DNA from: Flavobacterium psychrotrophum
GTDB lineage: Bacteria > Bacteroidota > Bacteroidia > Flavobacteriales > Flavobacteriaceae
DNA: 64,000 nt
Assembly: GCF_003403075.1 (NCBI RefSeq)
Contig: NZ_CP031557.1
Coordinates: forward strand, 3,720,001 to 3,784,000
Direction of reading: 5' to 3'
The notes under the pieces are model-generated. The model was given only the letters and a program-made list of their open reading frames with translations, had not been told where the DNA came from and did no database searches. Position numbers and translations under genes: made by a program. Of this stretch, positions 49,853-58,070 are shown piece by piece. The number at the start of each line of letters is the position of its first letter. Position 1 is the stretch's first letter.

Positions 49853-50209
49853 TTAATTTTCACGAAGGCCATCGGCACTCCATTGCAATATCACGTTAAT
49901 ATCACTTTGCGGCATGCGCCCGGTTTGTGGCATAATGCCGTCTTCGCCATTCTGGCGCTGTATACGGTCCAGTACTCCTGAATTTTGCACGGCATCCTTA
50001 ACCTCAGCATAAGTAGTAAGCGGACGAAATGATGCCGATCGCCCATTAGCATGGCAGCTTACACAATTAGCATCTATAATGCTTTTTACATTAGCAGTGT
50101 AGGTAATTGTATCTGTAACGGGTACCGTATCTTCAATATCTTCATAGGTGTGCGATTCGCAACTCAGCAAACCCACGGCAAGTAATGGCAGTACTATATA
50201 TTTTTTCAT
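49853..50209 (-). CDS. Monohaem c-type cytochrome lipoprotein
   Basis: 118 residues from ATG 50209 (an upstream TTG is open). Lipoprotein signal ends VGLLSC (C17). One haem motif: ANCVSCHANG (C49, C52, H53), with likely axial methionines in GIMPQTGRMPQ near 94-100. The short class I fold resembles small cytochrome domains annotated in Bacteroidota envelope operons. It should be anchored in a membrane facing the periplasm. It lies 12 bases after the DUF5777 barrel gene. Confidence 0.9.
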   Translation of the reverse strand: MKKYIVLPLLAVGLLSCESHTYEDIEDTVPVTDTITYTANVKSIIDANCVSCHANGRSASFRPLTTYAEVKDAVQNSGVLDRIQRQNGEDGIMPQTGRMPQSDINVILQWSADGLREN

Positions 50210-50221
50210 CTTTAGCAACTT

Positions 50222-51064
50222 TTAAAAAACCCTGTATAAATTAAACCCGAAAAAGAAATCGCCCTTGCTCCAGTCGCCCGCAGCATTAGTAAGGTAACCA
50301 CTCTCTGTCATGGCCTGTGAATTGCTGAATACCATCTGGAAAATGTGGCCGCCGGTTTCTATATCAAGGCCTACAGATAATGGGTTTTTATAATAATCGG
50401 GCTTATCAACATTATAGGCATACTCCAGGTTAAGTGACATACGCTTGGTAAGCTTTATCCTGCCCCCGGCACCTACAGAGAACTGGTTTTCTTTTTCGTT
50501 AACGGCATCGCGCAGGTTGCGGTGAATGAACGATGGCACTAACTCAAGCGACAGCGCATCGCTAAACTTGCGCGATACTATAAGCTGCTGCACATAAGTA
50601 AGCCGGTCTGAAAATTCTATTTTGGGGTATGCTTCTTTTTCAAGGAACGTATTAATATCCAGCGTGCTGTAGCCTGCAACCTCAAACGGAAATGCAGCAC
50701 TTTGGCGTGCCAGCCTGTATTTTAATGACCCTTCATACATTTTAAGCATGGTGTGGCGGGAAACACTTGCCGATAGCCAGTTCGTTACCCCATATATTGC
50801 CCCCAGTTTTGTTGTAGCATTATCAAGCCCAAAAAAGGTATCAAAGCCATTCTTTACGGTACCAAAGCGGTGCGAAACCACCACATACCATTCTTTAGCC
50901 GCGGGCATTTTAGTAGTTTGCAGCGTTACTACCTGCAGGCCTTTAAAGGCTGCAGCGGCATAGGTATCCTGCACCTGTGTACTATCCAGCTCGTTGAGCA
51001 GGTCGTCCTGCGCGTGGGCAAAAAAGCCGAACATAAGGCATAGCGCCGGTAAAAATCTCTTCAT
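50222..51064 (-). CDS. DUF5777 family outer-membrane beta-barrel protein
   Basis: 280 residues. Signal ends FGFFAHAQ. The family start DLLNELDSTQVQDTYAAAAFKGLQVV and strand-like segments (EWYVVVSHRFG, GAIYGVTNWLSASVSRH, FFFGFNLYRVF) identify the DUF5777 barrel with an aromatic C-terminus. It is associated with cytochrome and YceI genes in other Bacteroidota as I recall. A role as an outer-membrane channel for the redox unit is inferred from context only. Confidence 0.88.
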   Translation of the reverse strand: MKRFLPALCLMFGFFAHAQDDLLNELDSTQVQDTYAAAAFKGLQVVTLQTTKMPAAKEWYVVVSHRFGTVKNGFDTFFGLDNATTKLGAIYGVTNWLSASVSRHTMLKMYEGSLKYRLARQSAAFPFEVAGYSTLDINTFLEKEAYPKIEFSDRLTYVQQLIVSRKFSDALSLELVPSFIHRNLRDAVNEKENQFSVGAGGRIKLTKRMSLNLEYAYNVDKPDYYKNPLSVGLDIETGGHIFQMVFSNSQAMTESGYLTNAAGDWSKGDFFFGFNLYRVF

Positions 51065-51077
51065 TGTATTTAGGTAA

Positions 51078-51464
51078 TTATTTAAGTGTACACTGGTCCA
51101 GCTTTACTTCGCCAAAAAGCTCGTCGTAGCCTATGCACCTGCCCTTTACAGTAATGGTCTTACCTTCGGGCTGGTCCATCTTTTTATCAAAACCACAAAA
51201 CACTTTGCCATCAAGCGTTACAACAGAATCGTTTACGGTAGTTACCACCCCACTTACTGCTATGGTCTTGTTCAGGTACTTGGTATCGGCAGTTTGCTGT
51301 GCGGCTTCATAATCTGCGGTCAGGTTTTCTGCGGTCAGGCTATAGGTTGCTTCTTCATCGCTTACATTACGGGCATCCTTATATAAATATCCATACCATA
51401 TAAAAGCACTGGCAAGGCCTATTATCAATACAACAGCAATTATGGCAAAACCTTTCTTTTTCAT
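51078..51464 (-). CDS. Membrane-anchored OB-fold protein (tRNA_anti-like)
   Basis: 128 residues. A single N-terminal helix (GFAIIAVVLIIGLASAFIWYGYLY) anchors a C-terminal OB-fold: YLNKTIAVSGVVTTVNDSVVTLDGKVFCGF..GKTITVKGRCIGYDELFGEVKLDQC. The tRNA_anti-like fold is used in the envelope for small ligands as well as for nucleic acid. Two Cys near the strands may pair. It is the first gene of the operon, with a TAATTTTG promoter 44 bases upstream. Confidence 0.85.
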   Translation of the reverse strand: MKKKGFAIIAVVLIIGLASAFIWYGYLYKDARNVSDEEATYSLTAENLTADYEAAQQTADTKYLNKTIAVSGVVTTVNDSVVTLDGKVFCGFDKKMDQPEGKTITVKGRCIGYDELFGEVKLDQCTLK

Positions 51465-51507
51465 TACAGGATGTGTTTAAAATGGGACAACAAGTACAAT
51501 CCGTTAA

Positions 51508-51515
51508 CAAAATTA
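51508..51515 (-). promoter_or_regulatory. Promoter -7 box for the six-gene envelope operon
   Basis: TAATTTTG on the minus strand fits TAnnTTTG, with TTG 17 bases farther upstream as a -33 candidate. Confidence 0.6.
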
Positions 51516-51670
51516 TCAAACTACTCCGCCCACAAGCGGGGTTACAGGCATACACCCGCTATGGTTTAGGATTTGGTGGGTTTGGGTTAGAATTTGAAAA
51601 ATTCTGTAAGAACATCACTTTTATAGTGGTTGCGTTTCTAAGACGAAATGAAAATATGATACAGTTGAAA

Positions 51671-51802
51671 TATTTTTTTTCTAGCAAAGGCGCAGAGGCG
51701 CAAAGCTTTACTCTCATTAAGTTCTGACACAACCGACTGATAACTCGCAAAGCTTTGCGCCTTCGCGTGACATTTAAACCATTTTGGACTATACTAAATA
51801 TG
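51671..51802. repeat. Long imperfect inverted repeat, CGCAAAG family
   Basis: Contains GCAAAGGCGCAGAGGCGCAA and AGCTTTGCGCCTTCGCGTGA, with TGACATTTAAA and GACTATACTAA at the right edge, clearly homologous to 5355-5505. Confidence 0.65.
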
Positions 51803-51906
51803 TAAGTGGTGTAACTTTAACGGTAGCATAACAGCAACACATTAAAATAAAAGTGAACTTTATGATAATGCCATTTACTGTTATAAACAGTTCGCTGAAA
51901 TATATT

Positions 51907-52104
51907 TTAACCACAGAGAACACAAAGGGTTTCACTAAGAGCACAAAGAGGCATAATAAAGACTCTGTAAAAGTGATAATGGTCACAAAGCTGCCATACA
52001 GCTTTGTGTACTTTAATCCTTAAAAAAAGTTGAAACCTTTAGAAAGATATTCAGGGTTAGCCTTGTGATCTTAGTGAAACCCTTTGTGTCCTTTGTGGTG
52101 AATT
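51907..52104. repeat. Long imperfect inverted repeat, CACAAAG family
   Basis: TTTAACCACAGAGAACACAAA, then GGGTTTCACTAAGAGCACAAA, mirrored by TTAGTGAAACCC and TTTGTGTCCTTTGTGGTGAA. With 51671-51802 it makes up most of the 700-base gap 51465-52164, which has no credible gene; a plus-strand frame at 51473-51727 is a by-product. Confidence 0.65.
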
Positions 52105-52164
52105 ACTGTCTAACAAACTATTATTTATAATAATTACTATAAACACTAAAAATAAAAATTTGCC

Positions 52165-52614
52165 ATGAGTAAAGTACATAACCTTTTAGCCGGGCTTGGC
52201 GGTGCGGTAGCCCTGAACATACTACACGAAAGCCTGAAGAAAACCGACAAGAATATGCCCCGCGTAGATAAGCTGGGTGAAGAAGCCCTGCAAAATACCC
52301 TGCGTTATTTTGGCACCGAAATTAAAGATGAAAAAGTATTATATGGTGCTACCCTGGCGGGTGATATTATAAGCAATGGTATTTATTTTAGCGCCATAGG
52401 TGCGGGCGACCCAAAGTATATATGGCAACGTGCCGTAACCATGGGTATATCTGCGGGTGTGGGTGCCATTACCCTGCCCGAACCAATGGGGCTGGATGAT
52501 GAACCCGTTACCAAAACACCAAAAACAAAAGCGCTTACAGTGGGCTACTATGTACTGGGAGCTTTAGTTACGGGGGCGATACTTAGCGCGCTGAGTAAGA
52601 AAAATAATTTATGA
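52165..52614 (+). CDS. Hypothetical membrane-associated protein
   Basis: 149 residues. Starts MSKVHNLLAGLGGAVALNIL. A glycine/alanine-rich N-terminus, a central hydrophobic stretch (GATLAGDIISNGIYFSAIG, AVTMGISAGVGAITLP) and a C-terminal helix (TVGYYVLGALVTGAILSALS) suggest membrane insertion. I do not recognise the family. Single gene, followed within 80 bases by a DUF1345 gene in the same direction. Confidence 0.7.
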   Translation: MSKVHNLLAGLGGAVALNILHESLKKTDKNMPRVDKLGEEALQNTLRYFGTEIKDEKVLYGATLAGDIISNGIYFSAIGAGDPKYIWQRAVTMGISAGVGAITLPEPMGLDDEPVTKTPKTKALTVGYYVLGALVTGAILSALSKKNNL

Positions 52615-52693
52615 GGCACTTAGCCATTACCATAATCTATAGTACGGGCATTATGTTTTAGTTTATCTTTGAATGTTAGAGGGAATATAAATC

Positions 52694-53377
52694 ATGGATA
52701 GAAAAACTACACCACCTAAATGGGCTGCCCGTACAAGCGGATACCAAAAACTCTTCATTTCGTTATTTTTTGCCGCGGGTGCTTATGGCATAACGCGGGT
52801 GCTCGATCTAAGCAATATAACAAGCATTATATTGTGTTGGGATGTATTTGCCCTTACCATGATAACGCTTAGCTGGCTGTTATTTTTTAATACTACGGCT
52901 GCCCAGCAGCATACTATTGTAAAAAGGCAGGACGAAGACATAAGGGTAATATTTACCCTGGTGCTTACAGCTGTATGTGTTAGCTTTTCAGGAACCATAT
53001 TACTACTGTTAAACACCCAAAATTCAGCATGGGATAAAGAACTGCTGACTGTAGTTACCATACTTGCGGTAACCACCTCGTGGATATTGCTCCACACCAT
53101 ATTTACCATTCGTTATGCGCACCTGTTTCATAACTACCACGATAAAAAAACCGGGGCTGAAGGCGGCGGTATCGACTTTCCTAATGCCGAAAAGCCCGAT
53201 TATATTGACTTTGCTTATTTCTCGTTTGTAATAGGCATGACGTTTCAGGTATCAGATGTTACTATTTCATCTAAAACCGTAAGGCGCTACGTGCTTATGC
53301 ACAGCCTTATATCTTTTGTATTTAACACCATAATTGTAGCGTTAACGGTAAATATAATTGCGGGTATTAGTAAATAA
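52694..53377 (+). CDS. DUF1345 family membrane protein
   Basis: 227 residues with five or six helices. The family signature PDYIDFAYFSFVIGMTFQVSDV is at about 173-193, and YAHLFHNYH is the loop before it. DUF1345 proteins are small integral membrane proteins of unknown function with some resemblance to ion-channel-like folds. Starts ATG 52694 after a short leader; a further gene of the same direction is not close. Confidence 0.88.
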   Translation: MDRKTTPPKWAARTSGYQKLFISLFFAAGAYGITRVLDLSNITSIILCWDVFALTMITLSWLLFFNTTAAQQHTIVKRQDEDIRVIFTLVLTAVCVSFSGTILLLLNTQNSAWDKELLTVVTILAVTTSWILLHTIFTIRYAHLFHNYHDKKTGAEGGGIDFPNAEKPDYIDFAYFSFVIGMTFQVSDVTISSKTVRRYVLMHSLISFVFNTIIVALTVNIIAGISK

Positions 53378-53456
53378 GCTATTAACCTCAACACCTATTT
53401 CTTTGAATTGATTAACTTTTGAGAGTATGGTTGGTATTTTATTCGGGGTGGCTTTT

Positions 53457-53693
53457 TTATTCTAACAGTCTTATCTCTAAATTTGACAGGTAGTTTTCGA
53501 TGTTGGGCTCATTAATTACATTAAATTTCCTGGTTAATTTATAAACCTCAATATAAAAATCATCTGTTAAAGCTGACTCAACATCAGACCTTTCAGAAAA
53601 TAAAAAGACATTTTGTAATTTCTCCCGCAACAGTAATTGGTATTCGTTTAATAACTTTTCGGCTTCGATTTTAAACAACTCTACATCTTTCAT
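53457..53693 (-). CDS. Hypothetical small acidic protein
   Basis: 78 residues: MKDVELFKIEAEKLLNEYQLL, then a helical, acidic chain (FSERSDVESALTDDFYIEVYKLTRK) without membrane segments. No family recognised. The frame is clean and ends YLSNLEIRLLE. An imperfect hairpin (AGCCACCT / AGGTGACT) lies 20-46 bases upstream. Coding status is likely but not certain. Confidence 0.6.
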   Translation of the reverse strand: MKDVELFKIEAEKLLNEYQLLLREKLQNVFLFSERSDVESALTDDFYIEVYKLTRKFNVINEPNIENYLSNLEIRLLE

Positions 53694-53870
53694 CTTGAAA
53701 TTATTATATTAAAAAAAGCCACCTGCCGAAAGGTGACTTTAAATTACAACTTAACTAACTATTTTATTTTCTCTCCGCAAACTTACGCCGTATCGCAATC
53801 CTAATATTATAACATTCTGCAAAAACGTTATGATGCAACCACGTAGTGTTGCACATCTCCATTATTCATT

Positions 53871-53878
53871 TACATTTG
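53871..53878 (+). promoter_or_regulatory. Promoter for a candidate small RNA
   Basis: TACATTTG, exact TAnnTTTG, with TTG at 53849-53851, 19 bases upstream, the expected -33 spacing. No ORF follows before a terminator. Confidence 0.65.
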
Positions 53879-53882
53879 CCCC

Positions 53883-53946
53883 GTAAGAGCTTCGAACCCT
53901 CTTGCAAAATTATATTGTTTTGCCCCTGCTTTTTGCAGGGGCTTTT
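53883..53946 (+). ncRNA. Candidate ~64-nt small RNA
   Basis: From the promoter at 53871 the transcript would begin at about 53883. It starts with a seven-pair hairpin, GTAAGAG / CTCTTGC, around the nine-base loop CTTCGAACC. An AT-rich linker (AAAATTATATTGTTTT) follows, then a perfect terminator GCCCCTGC / GCAGGGGC with a T5 loop and TTTT after it. No start codon leads anywhere. It lies in the 412-base gap 53694-54105 between a minus-strand hypothetical gene and a plus-strand gene with its own promoter. A match to Rfam families such as Flavo-1 should be tested. Confidence 0.6.
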
Positions 53947-54015
53947 ATAATCCCCAACGCTACCAATACCAGTAAAGTTTACCATTTACCAAACCTTTTT
54001 TAATCATACTACAAG

Positions 54016-54041
54016 GCTCCGTTAACAAACCGGAGCTTTTT
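54016..54041 (+). terminator. Terminator of unknown upstream transcript
   Basis: GCTCCG / CGGAGC with a nine-base loop and TTTTT, 70 bases past the small RNA terminator and just before the next promoter. Confidence 0.7.
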
Positions 54042-54045
54042 ATAT

Positions 54046-54053
54046 TATATTTG
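54046..54053 (+). promoter_or_regulatory. Promoter -7 box for the gene at 54106
   Basis: TATATTTG, exact TAnnTTTG, 52 bases before the ATG. Confidence 0.65.
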
Positions 54054-54105
54054 AAAACCTGTTACAAAAGCACAATTTATTCGTCTTACCTAAAACACCA
54101 ACAAC

Positions 54106-55578
54106 ATGAACACAACACTACGTTTTATTGCAGTAGCATTACTGTTATTTCCACTTACTGCCCTTGCGCAAATCGTTACCGGTAAGGTGGTCGATGCAAA
54201 CCAGCAGCCCGTTCCCTACGCATCGGTACAAATAGGCCCGTTGTATGGCGTGGTTACCAATACCGAAGGTGATTTTGTTATTGATAAAAAAGATAAGACA
54301 GATGCTGATAAGGTTATCTTTTCGAGCATAGGTTTTGAAACGCTTACCATTAAATTATCCGAACTTAAAAACGGTACCTACACCCTTAAAGAGCAGGTAA
54401 ATGTTTTAGATGAGGTGTTTATTACCAATAAAAAATACACTCCTACAGAACTGTTGACTAAAGTAATGGAGAACGCATCTAAAAACTATCCATCTGAAAC
54501 GGCAAAACAAACAGTGTTTCTACGCACTTCTAACGAAACCAAATTGCTGGACAGTAAATTTGAACTTATAAAATCGTCGCTGGAAAAAAAATCGGTGCTA
54601 AAGGATATCAACAAGGAGATAGAGGTCATGAACAATAGCGCTAAAAAGAGAACCTCTCAGGATTATTCTGAAGTGTATGGCTATTTATATACACAAAACA
54701 ACCAGTCTAAGCTGGATGTAGAAAAAGCCATTGAGCTAAAAAACAAGGATAAGGATGTTTCTGGCGATCAGTTGAACGGTAAGGCAATGGAGGTTATTAA
54801 AAAGCATCTTGACCCTACTGCAACCTATAAGGTGAGGTCTGGCATCATACCTATTTCTGATACCTTTAAGATTGACTCGCCAAAGTCTGATATAAAAACC
54901 GATGTAAAAACGGCTTCGTTAAGAACTACCTTAACATCGCTGAGCAATACGCTTAATAAGTTCTACACCAATGAAGACCTTGACTTTTTTACCGAATTTA
55001 AGCGATATACCTATACCCTTGAGGGATACTCGACTTATAATGATGAAACCATTTACATAATCGACTTTAAACCTGCAAAAGGTTCAGCGCATTATTATGG
55101 CAAGATCTATGTAAATGCATTTGACTTTGCTGTGGTTAAACTGGATTATAACCTGGTAGACGGAGAAAATGAGCATAAGATAAATCTTAAGCTGCTACTG
55201 GGGGTAAAAATGGTACAGGACCGCACGAAGGTATCAGCAACCTATGCTAAAAACGAGGCAGGGCAATATGCCGTAAATTTTGTAAAAAAGCAGACCGGCA
55301 CCTATATGTACATTGACCGGTCTATGAAATTTACCCAGAATAAAAAGACAAAAGACGAAGAAGAGCGTATGCTTAAATTAGGCCTTATGGCAGAAATGGA
55401 TCAGATTACCACAAATGAGCTTTTTGTTATTGCCAAGACACCTATTAGTGCAGAGGCATACACTGCGATTACCGAAAAACCAAAATACAACATTAACTAC
55501 ATTGCTAAATACGACCCGTCTATCTGGAAAGACTATAATGTACTGGCACCGGTAGATGCGATTAAAAATTATAAATAA
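54106..55578 (+). CDS. Exported protein with carboxypeptidase-regulatory-like N-terminal domain
   Basis: 490 residues. Signal ends LTALAQ. Residues 22-105 form a carboxypeptidase-D-regulatory-like beta-sandwich: IVTGKVVDANQQPVPYASVQIG, NTEGDFVI, FSSIGFETLTIKLSEL. The rest is a long beta-rich region without recognised domain (YTYTLEGYSTYNDETIYIIDF, KGSAHYYGKIYVNAFDFAVVKLDYNL). This layout is common in Bacteroidota outer-membrane-associated proteins of unknown role. Single gene with its own promoter and strong terminator. Confidence 0.85.
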   Translation: MNTTLRFIAVALLLFPLTALAQIVTGKVVDANQQPVPYASVQIGPLYGVVTNTEGDFVIDKKDKTDADKVIFSSIGFETLTIKLSELKNGTYTLKEQVNVLDEVFITNKKYTPTELLTKVMENASKNYPSETAKQTVFLRTSNETKLLDSKFELIKSSLEKKSVLKDINKEIEVMNNSAKKRTSQDYSEVYGYLYTQNNQSKLDVEKAIELKNKDKDVSGDQLNGKAMEVIKKHLDPTATYKVRSGIIPISDTFKIDSPKSDIKTDVKTASLRTTLTSLSNTLNKFYTNEDLDFFTEFKRYTYTLEGYSTYNDETIYIIDFKPAKGSAHYYGKIYVNAFDFAVVKLDYNLVDGENEHKINLKLLLGVKMVQDRTKVSATYAKNEAGQYAVNFVKKQTGTYMYIDRSMKFTQNKKTKDEEERMLKLGLMAEMDQITTNELFVIAKTPISAEAYTAITEKPKYNINYIAKYDPSIWKDYNVLAPVDAIKNYK

Positions 55579-55598
55579 TAATTCATAAAACATACAAA

Positions 55599-55641
55599 AA
55601 CAAGATGCTGTAAGGATTATATCTTACGGCATCTTGTTTTT
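55599..55641 (+). terminator. Terminator
   Basis: AACAAGATGC.GTAAG pairs with CTTAC.GCATCTTGTT around GATTAT-type bases; T run follows. Confidence 0.85.
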
Positions 55642-55667
55642 TATATTTATGTGCTGTAGCATTTTTT

Positions 55668-55756
55668 GTCATTCCGACGATAGGAGGAATCTCAATAAAT
55701 CAATTATCTTACATTAGCCCATCGATGAATATAGAGATTGTTATTCTCCTACTGTC
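55668..55756. repeat. Dispersed inverted repeat, GTCATTCCGA family
   Basis: Starts GTCATTCCGACGATAGGAGG and, at the right, has AGAGATTGTTATTCTCCTAC. Its left end is the inverse of the right end of the element at 4305-4450 (GTCATTCCGACGG in reverse complement). Confidence 0.6.
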
Positions 55757-55794
55757 CCATCTGAATAATACCTCTAAAACAGGCTCTTTTGTTT

Positions 55795-55802
55795 TATCTT
55801 TG
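55795..55802 (+). promoter_or_regulatory. Promoter -7 box for rlmF
   Basis: TATCTTTG, exact TAnnTTTG, 20 bases before the ATG. Confidence 0.65.
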
Positions 55803-55822
55803 ATGCCTAAATAAAATATGCC

Positions 55823-56779
55823 ATGTCAGATAAAATACCACAGGAAAAAACAATGCTGCACTCCCGAAATAAAAACAGGGATAGGTATGACCTTGCAGCA
55901 CTAATAACCGCGGTACCTGAGCTGGCAGCCCATGTAAAGCCTAATAAGTTTGGTGATGAATCGGTAGATTTTGCAAGTCCACAAGCGGTGAAGCTGCTTA
56001 ATAAAGCATTGCTTAGCCATTATTATGGTATAAAAAAATGGGAGTTTCCTGAAGGCAATCTTTGCCCACCCATTCCGGGCAGGGCAGACTACATTCATTA
56101 TGCTGCAGACCTGCTTGCCGAAAGCAACTTTGGGCGTATGCCTGCCGGAGATAAGATCAGGCTTCTTGATATTGGTACGGGTGCAAACTGCATTTACCCC
56201 ATACTGGGTGTTGCAGAATATGGCTGGAATGTTACCGGTGCAGATATTGACATCACATCGGTAGCGGCAGCGCAACAAATAGCAGTAGCTAACCCACAGC
56301 TTACAGATAAGATAGTAATAAAGCTGCAAAAAGATAAAACCCGCTTTTTTAGTGGTATTATAGATGCGAACGAAAAGATAGATATAGCCGTATGTAATCC
56401 GCCTTTTCATGCTTCTGCCGATGAGGCGCAGAAAGGCACACAACGCAAGGTGCAAAACCTTTCGGGTAAAAGAATAAAGACTCCTGAATTAAACTTTGCA
56501 GGCATTAGTAACGAACTGGTGTATGAGGGTGGCGAACATGCCTTTATCCATAACATGATAGCAGAGAGTAAAACCTTTGGCAGAAATATATTCTGGTTTA
56601 CCACACTGGTCTCTAAACAGTCTAACCTTAAAGGCATCTATAAAGCCCTGGATGGCCTTAAAGCCGTGCAGGTAAAAACCATTCCGCTGGGTACAGGCAA
56701 TAAATCAAGCCGCATTGTAGCGTGGACGTTTCTTACCAAAGATGAGCAAAAACGCTGGCAGGATACAAGGTGGAAGTAG
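55823..56779 (+). CDS. rlmF: 23S rRNA (adenine(1618)-N(6))-methyltransferase RlmF
   Basis: 318 residues, full length. The N-terminus (MLHSRNKNRDRYDLAALIT) and WEFPEGNLCPPIPGRADYIHYAADLL are specific to RlmF. The SAM-binding fold has IRLLDIGTGANCIYPILG, and the catalytic motif is DIAVCNPPFHASADEA (NPPF) near 190. It methylates A1618 of 23S rRNA. A single gene with its own promoter. Confidence 0.96.
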   Translation: MSDKIPQEKTMLHSRNKNRDRYDLAALITAVPELAAHVKPNKFGDESVDFASPQAVKLLNKALLSHYYGIKKWEFPEGNLCPPIPGRADYIHYAADLLAESNFGRMPAGDKIRLLDIGTGANCIYPILGVAEYGWNVTGADIDITSVAAAQQIAVANPQLTDKIVIKLQKDKTRFFSGIIDANEKIDIAVCNPPFHASADEAQKGTQRKVQNLSGKRIKTPELNFAGISNELVYEGGEHAFIHNMIAESKTFGRNIFWFTTLVSKQSNLKGIYKALDGLKAVQVKTIPLGTGNKSSRIVAWTFLTKDEQKRWQDTRWK

Positions 56780-56971
56780 TAAATAAGAGTAGTCAGGTTA
56801 CAAACAGTGTAAACGCATTATAAAAGATAAGCCACTTAGAATGTAACAAATTTAATGATTCTTAAAATTTGTAAAAATTCGAGAAATTAGTGGCAAAAAA
56901 TTTAAGCAAATTAAATGATGCGTTTGCCCTGAGATTACAAAGAATACGGGGAAACTTTAAAGAAAGAGACG

Positions 56972-57580
56972 CTATCTTTTACGGGTAGTTTCCGGCTTTT
57001 TAGACGTATAAACGGCATCATCCAGTACTTTGTACATACCCATCCGAATATTTTCAAAATCCTTTGTGCGCCAGTCAATATAATCTTCAAGAGTAAACAG
57101 CAATATCGATTCGCCCGTAACCTTGGCCAGGCTCAGTTTTACGGTTTGCTCCTGCGGGGCATTTTTAAGATAGCCGTGCCATGCCATTACAAATTCGCCA
57201 TCCTGCATTTTGCGCCACTGGTTTCCGGTGCTGGTAAGGTTCTCAGGCGTGCGTGGTTCGGTTTGTGCTGCTGTTGTATATTTAGCAGATACATAGCCCA
57301 GCCTTATAAGGTCTTTATAAGGTGCAGTTAACGGATCGCGATCATATTTTGGGTCAACCGGAAAATCTGTATTTTTAAGTGTCTTTACAGTATAGGTTCT
57401 GCCATCAATAATTACCTTACCATCTTGCTGTACCTGCGATGTTTTTGGGAATAAAATATCAATACGTTCGGTATTGGTATCCAGTGCAAAAGCCACATTA
57501 TCGGCAGTAAGGTTAGTATCTTGTTGTGCTTTGGCAAATAAAGAAAAACACAGGACACACAGTAGTAAAATTTGTTTCAT
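56972..57580 (-). CDS. Hypothetical exported protein
   Basis: 202 residues. Signal ends SLFAKAQ. The mature part has FALDTNTERIDILFPKTSQV, then a mixed region with YKDLIRLGYVSAKYTT and a DxxDWRT-type helix (LFTLEDYIDWRTKDFENI). The C-terminus is basic (KKPETTRKR). No family recognised; no membrane segments after the signal. Single gene with its own promoter, divergent from metE. Confidence 0.75.
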   Translation of the reverse strand: MKQILLLCVLCFSLFAKAQQDTNLTADNVAFALDTNTERIDILFPKTSQVQQDGKVIIDGRTYTVKTLKNTDFPVDPKYDRDPLTAPYKDLIRLGYVSAKYTTAAQTEPRTPENLTSTGNQWRKMQDGEFVMAWHGYLKNAPQEQTVKLSLAKVTGESILLFTLEDYIDWRTKDFENIRMGMYKVLDDAVYTSKKPETTRKR

Positions 57581-57597
57581 AAGGCTGTTTAGGGGCG

Positions 57598-57605
57598 CAA
57601 AGGTA
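57598..57605 (-). promoter_or_regulatory. Promoter -7 box for the exported protein at 56972
   Basis: TACCTTTG on the minus strand, exact TAnnTTTG, 17 bases upstream of the ATG. Confidence 0.55.
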
Positions 57606-57704
57606 ATTCATTTTTTTAATTGCCAAAATCAGTTTGTAGTTTACCGTTTTATGCTGTCCCCCGTTAAAAAGGACACTACACGCAAATAAACCAAATCTGG
57701 TTGC

Positions 57705-57712
57705 TATATTTG
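57705..57712 (+). promoter_or_regulatory. Promoter -7 box for the cobalamin riboswitch/metE transcript
   Basis: TATATTTG, exact TAnnTTTG, about 34 bases before the riboswitch. Confidence 0.7.
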
Positions 57713-57745
57713 CGGCATAAGTTCTTTACTTTATTTCTTTTCAAA

Positions 57746-57912
57746 CGGAAAAGGTTTCCGGCGAAAGCCGGGACTAATAGGGAATCGTGTGCAAATCACG
57801 AACTGTCGCGCAACTGTAAGTAACCTCTAAAGTTTTTACCCTTGTTGCCCACTGTTTGCCAATGGCGAATGGGAAGGGCGGTAATAATGTTACAAGTCAG
57901 GAGACCTGCCTT
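57746..57912 (+). promoter_or_regulatory. Cobalamin (B12) riboswitch
   Basis: The landmark elements are all present: AGCCGGGACTAATAGGGAA, TCACGAACTGTCGCGCAACTG and the B12 box AAGTCAGGAGACCTGCC (57894-57910). A terminator-like hairpin (57966-57984) and the metE gene follow. When B12 is available the cobalamin-independent enzyme is not needed, so repression by cobalamin is expected. Confidence 0.95.
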
Positions 57913-57965
57913 TACCAACTTGACAATGCTTTCGCGGTTTGAAGCTATTGGTTAAAAATGTTCAT

Positions 57966-57984
57966 GGGCATCGTGTGCCCTTTT
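57966..57984 (+). terminator. Riboswitch-controlled terminator before metE
   Basis: GGGCA / TGCCC with a five-base loop followed by TTTT, 54 bases after the B12 box: the likely off-state platform. The stem is short, so translational control cannot be excluded. Confidence 0.6.
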
Positions 57985-58070
57985 CATTCCCCACCCCTAT
58001 CTTCTTAAGGCATTGTGAAATCTGGCAAAAGAGCTTTTAAATCATTCATTAATTTTTTAAAAGCACTAAA

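Noticed and set aside
51473..51727. 84-residue plus-strand frame
   Set aside because: It covers the promoter of the envelope operon and part of a repeat element; no start context and no domain.
53883..53945. tRNA-like T-loop (GGTTCGAAG on the minus strand) next to GGGGC
   Set aside because: The T-stem is only partly paired, no D-arm or anticodon arm can be drawn, and the same bases form a better small-RNA hairpin on the plus strand.
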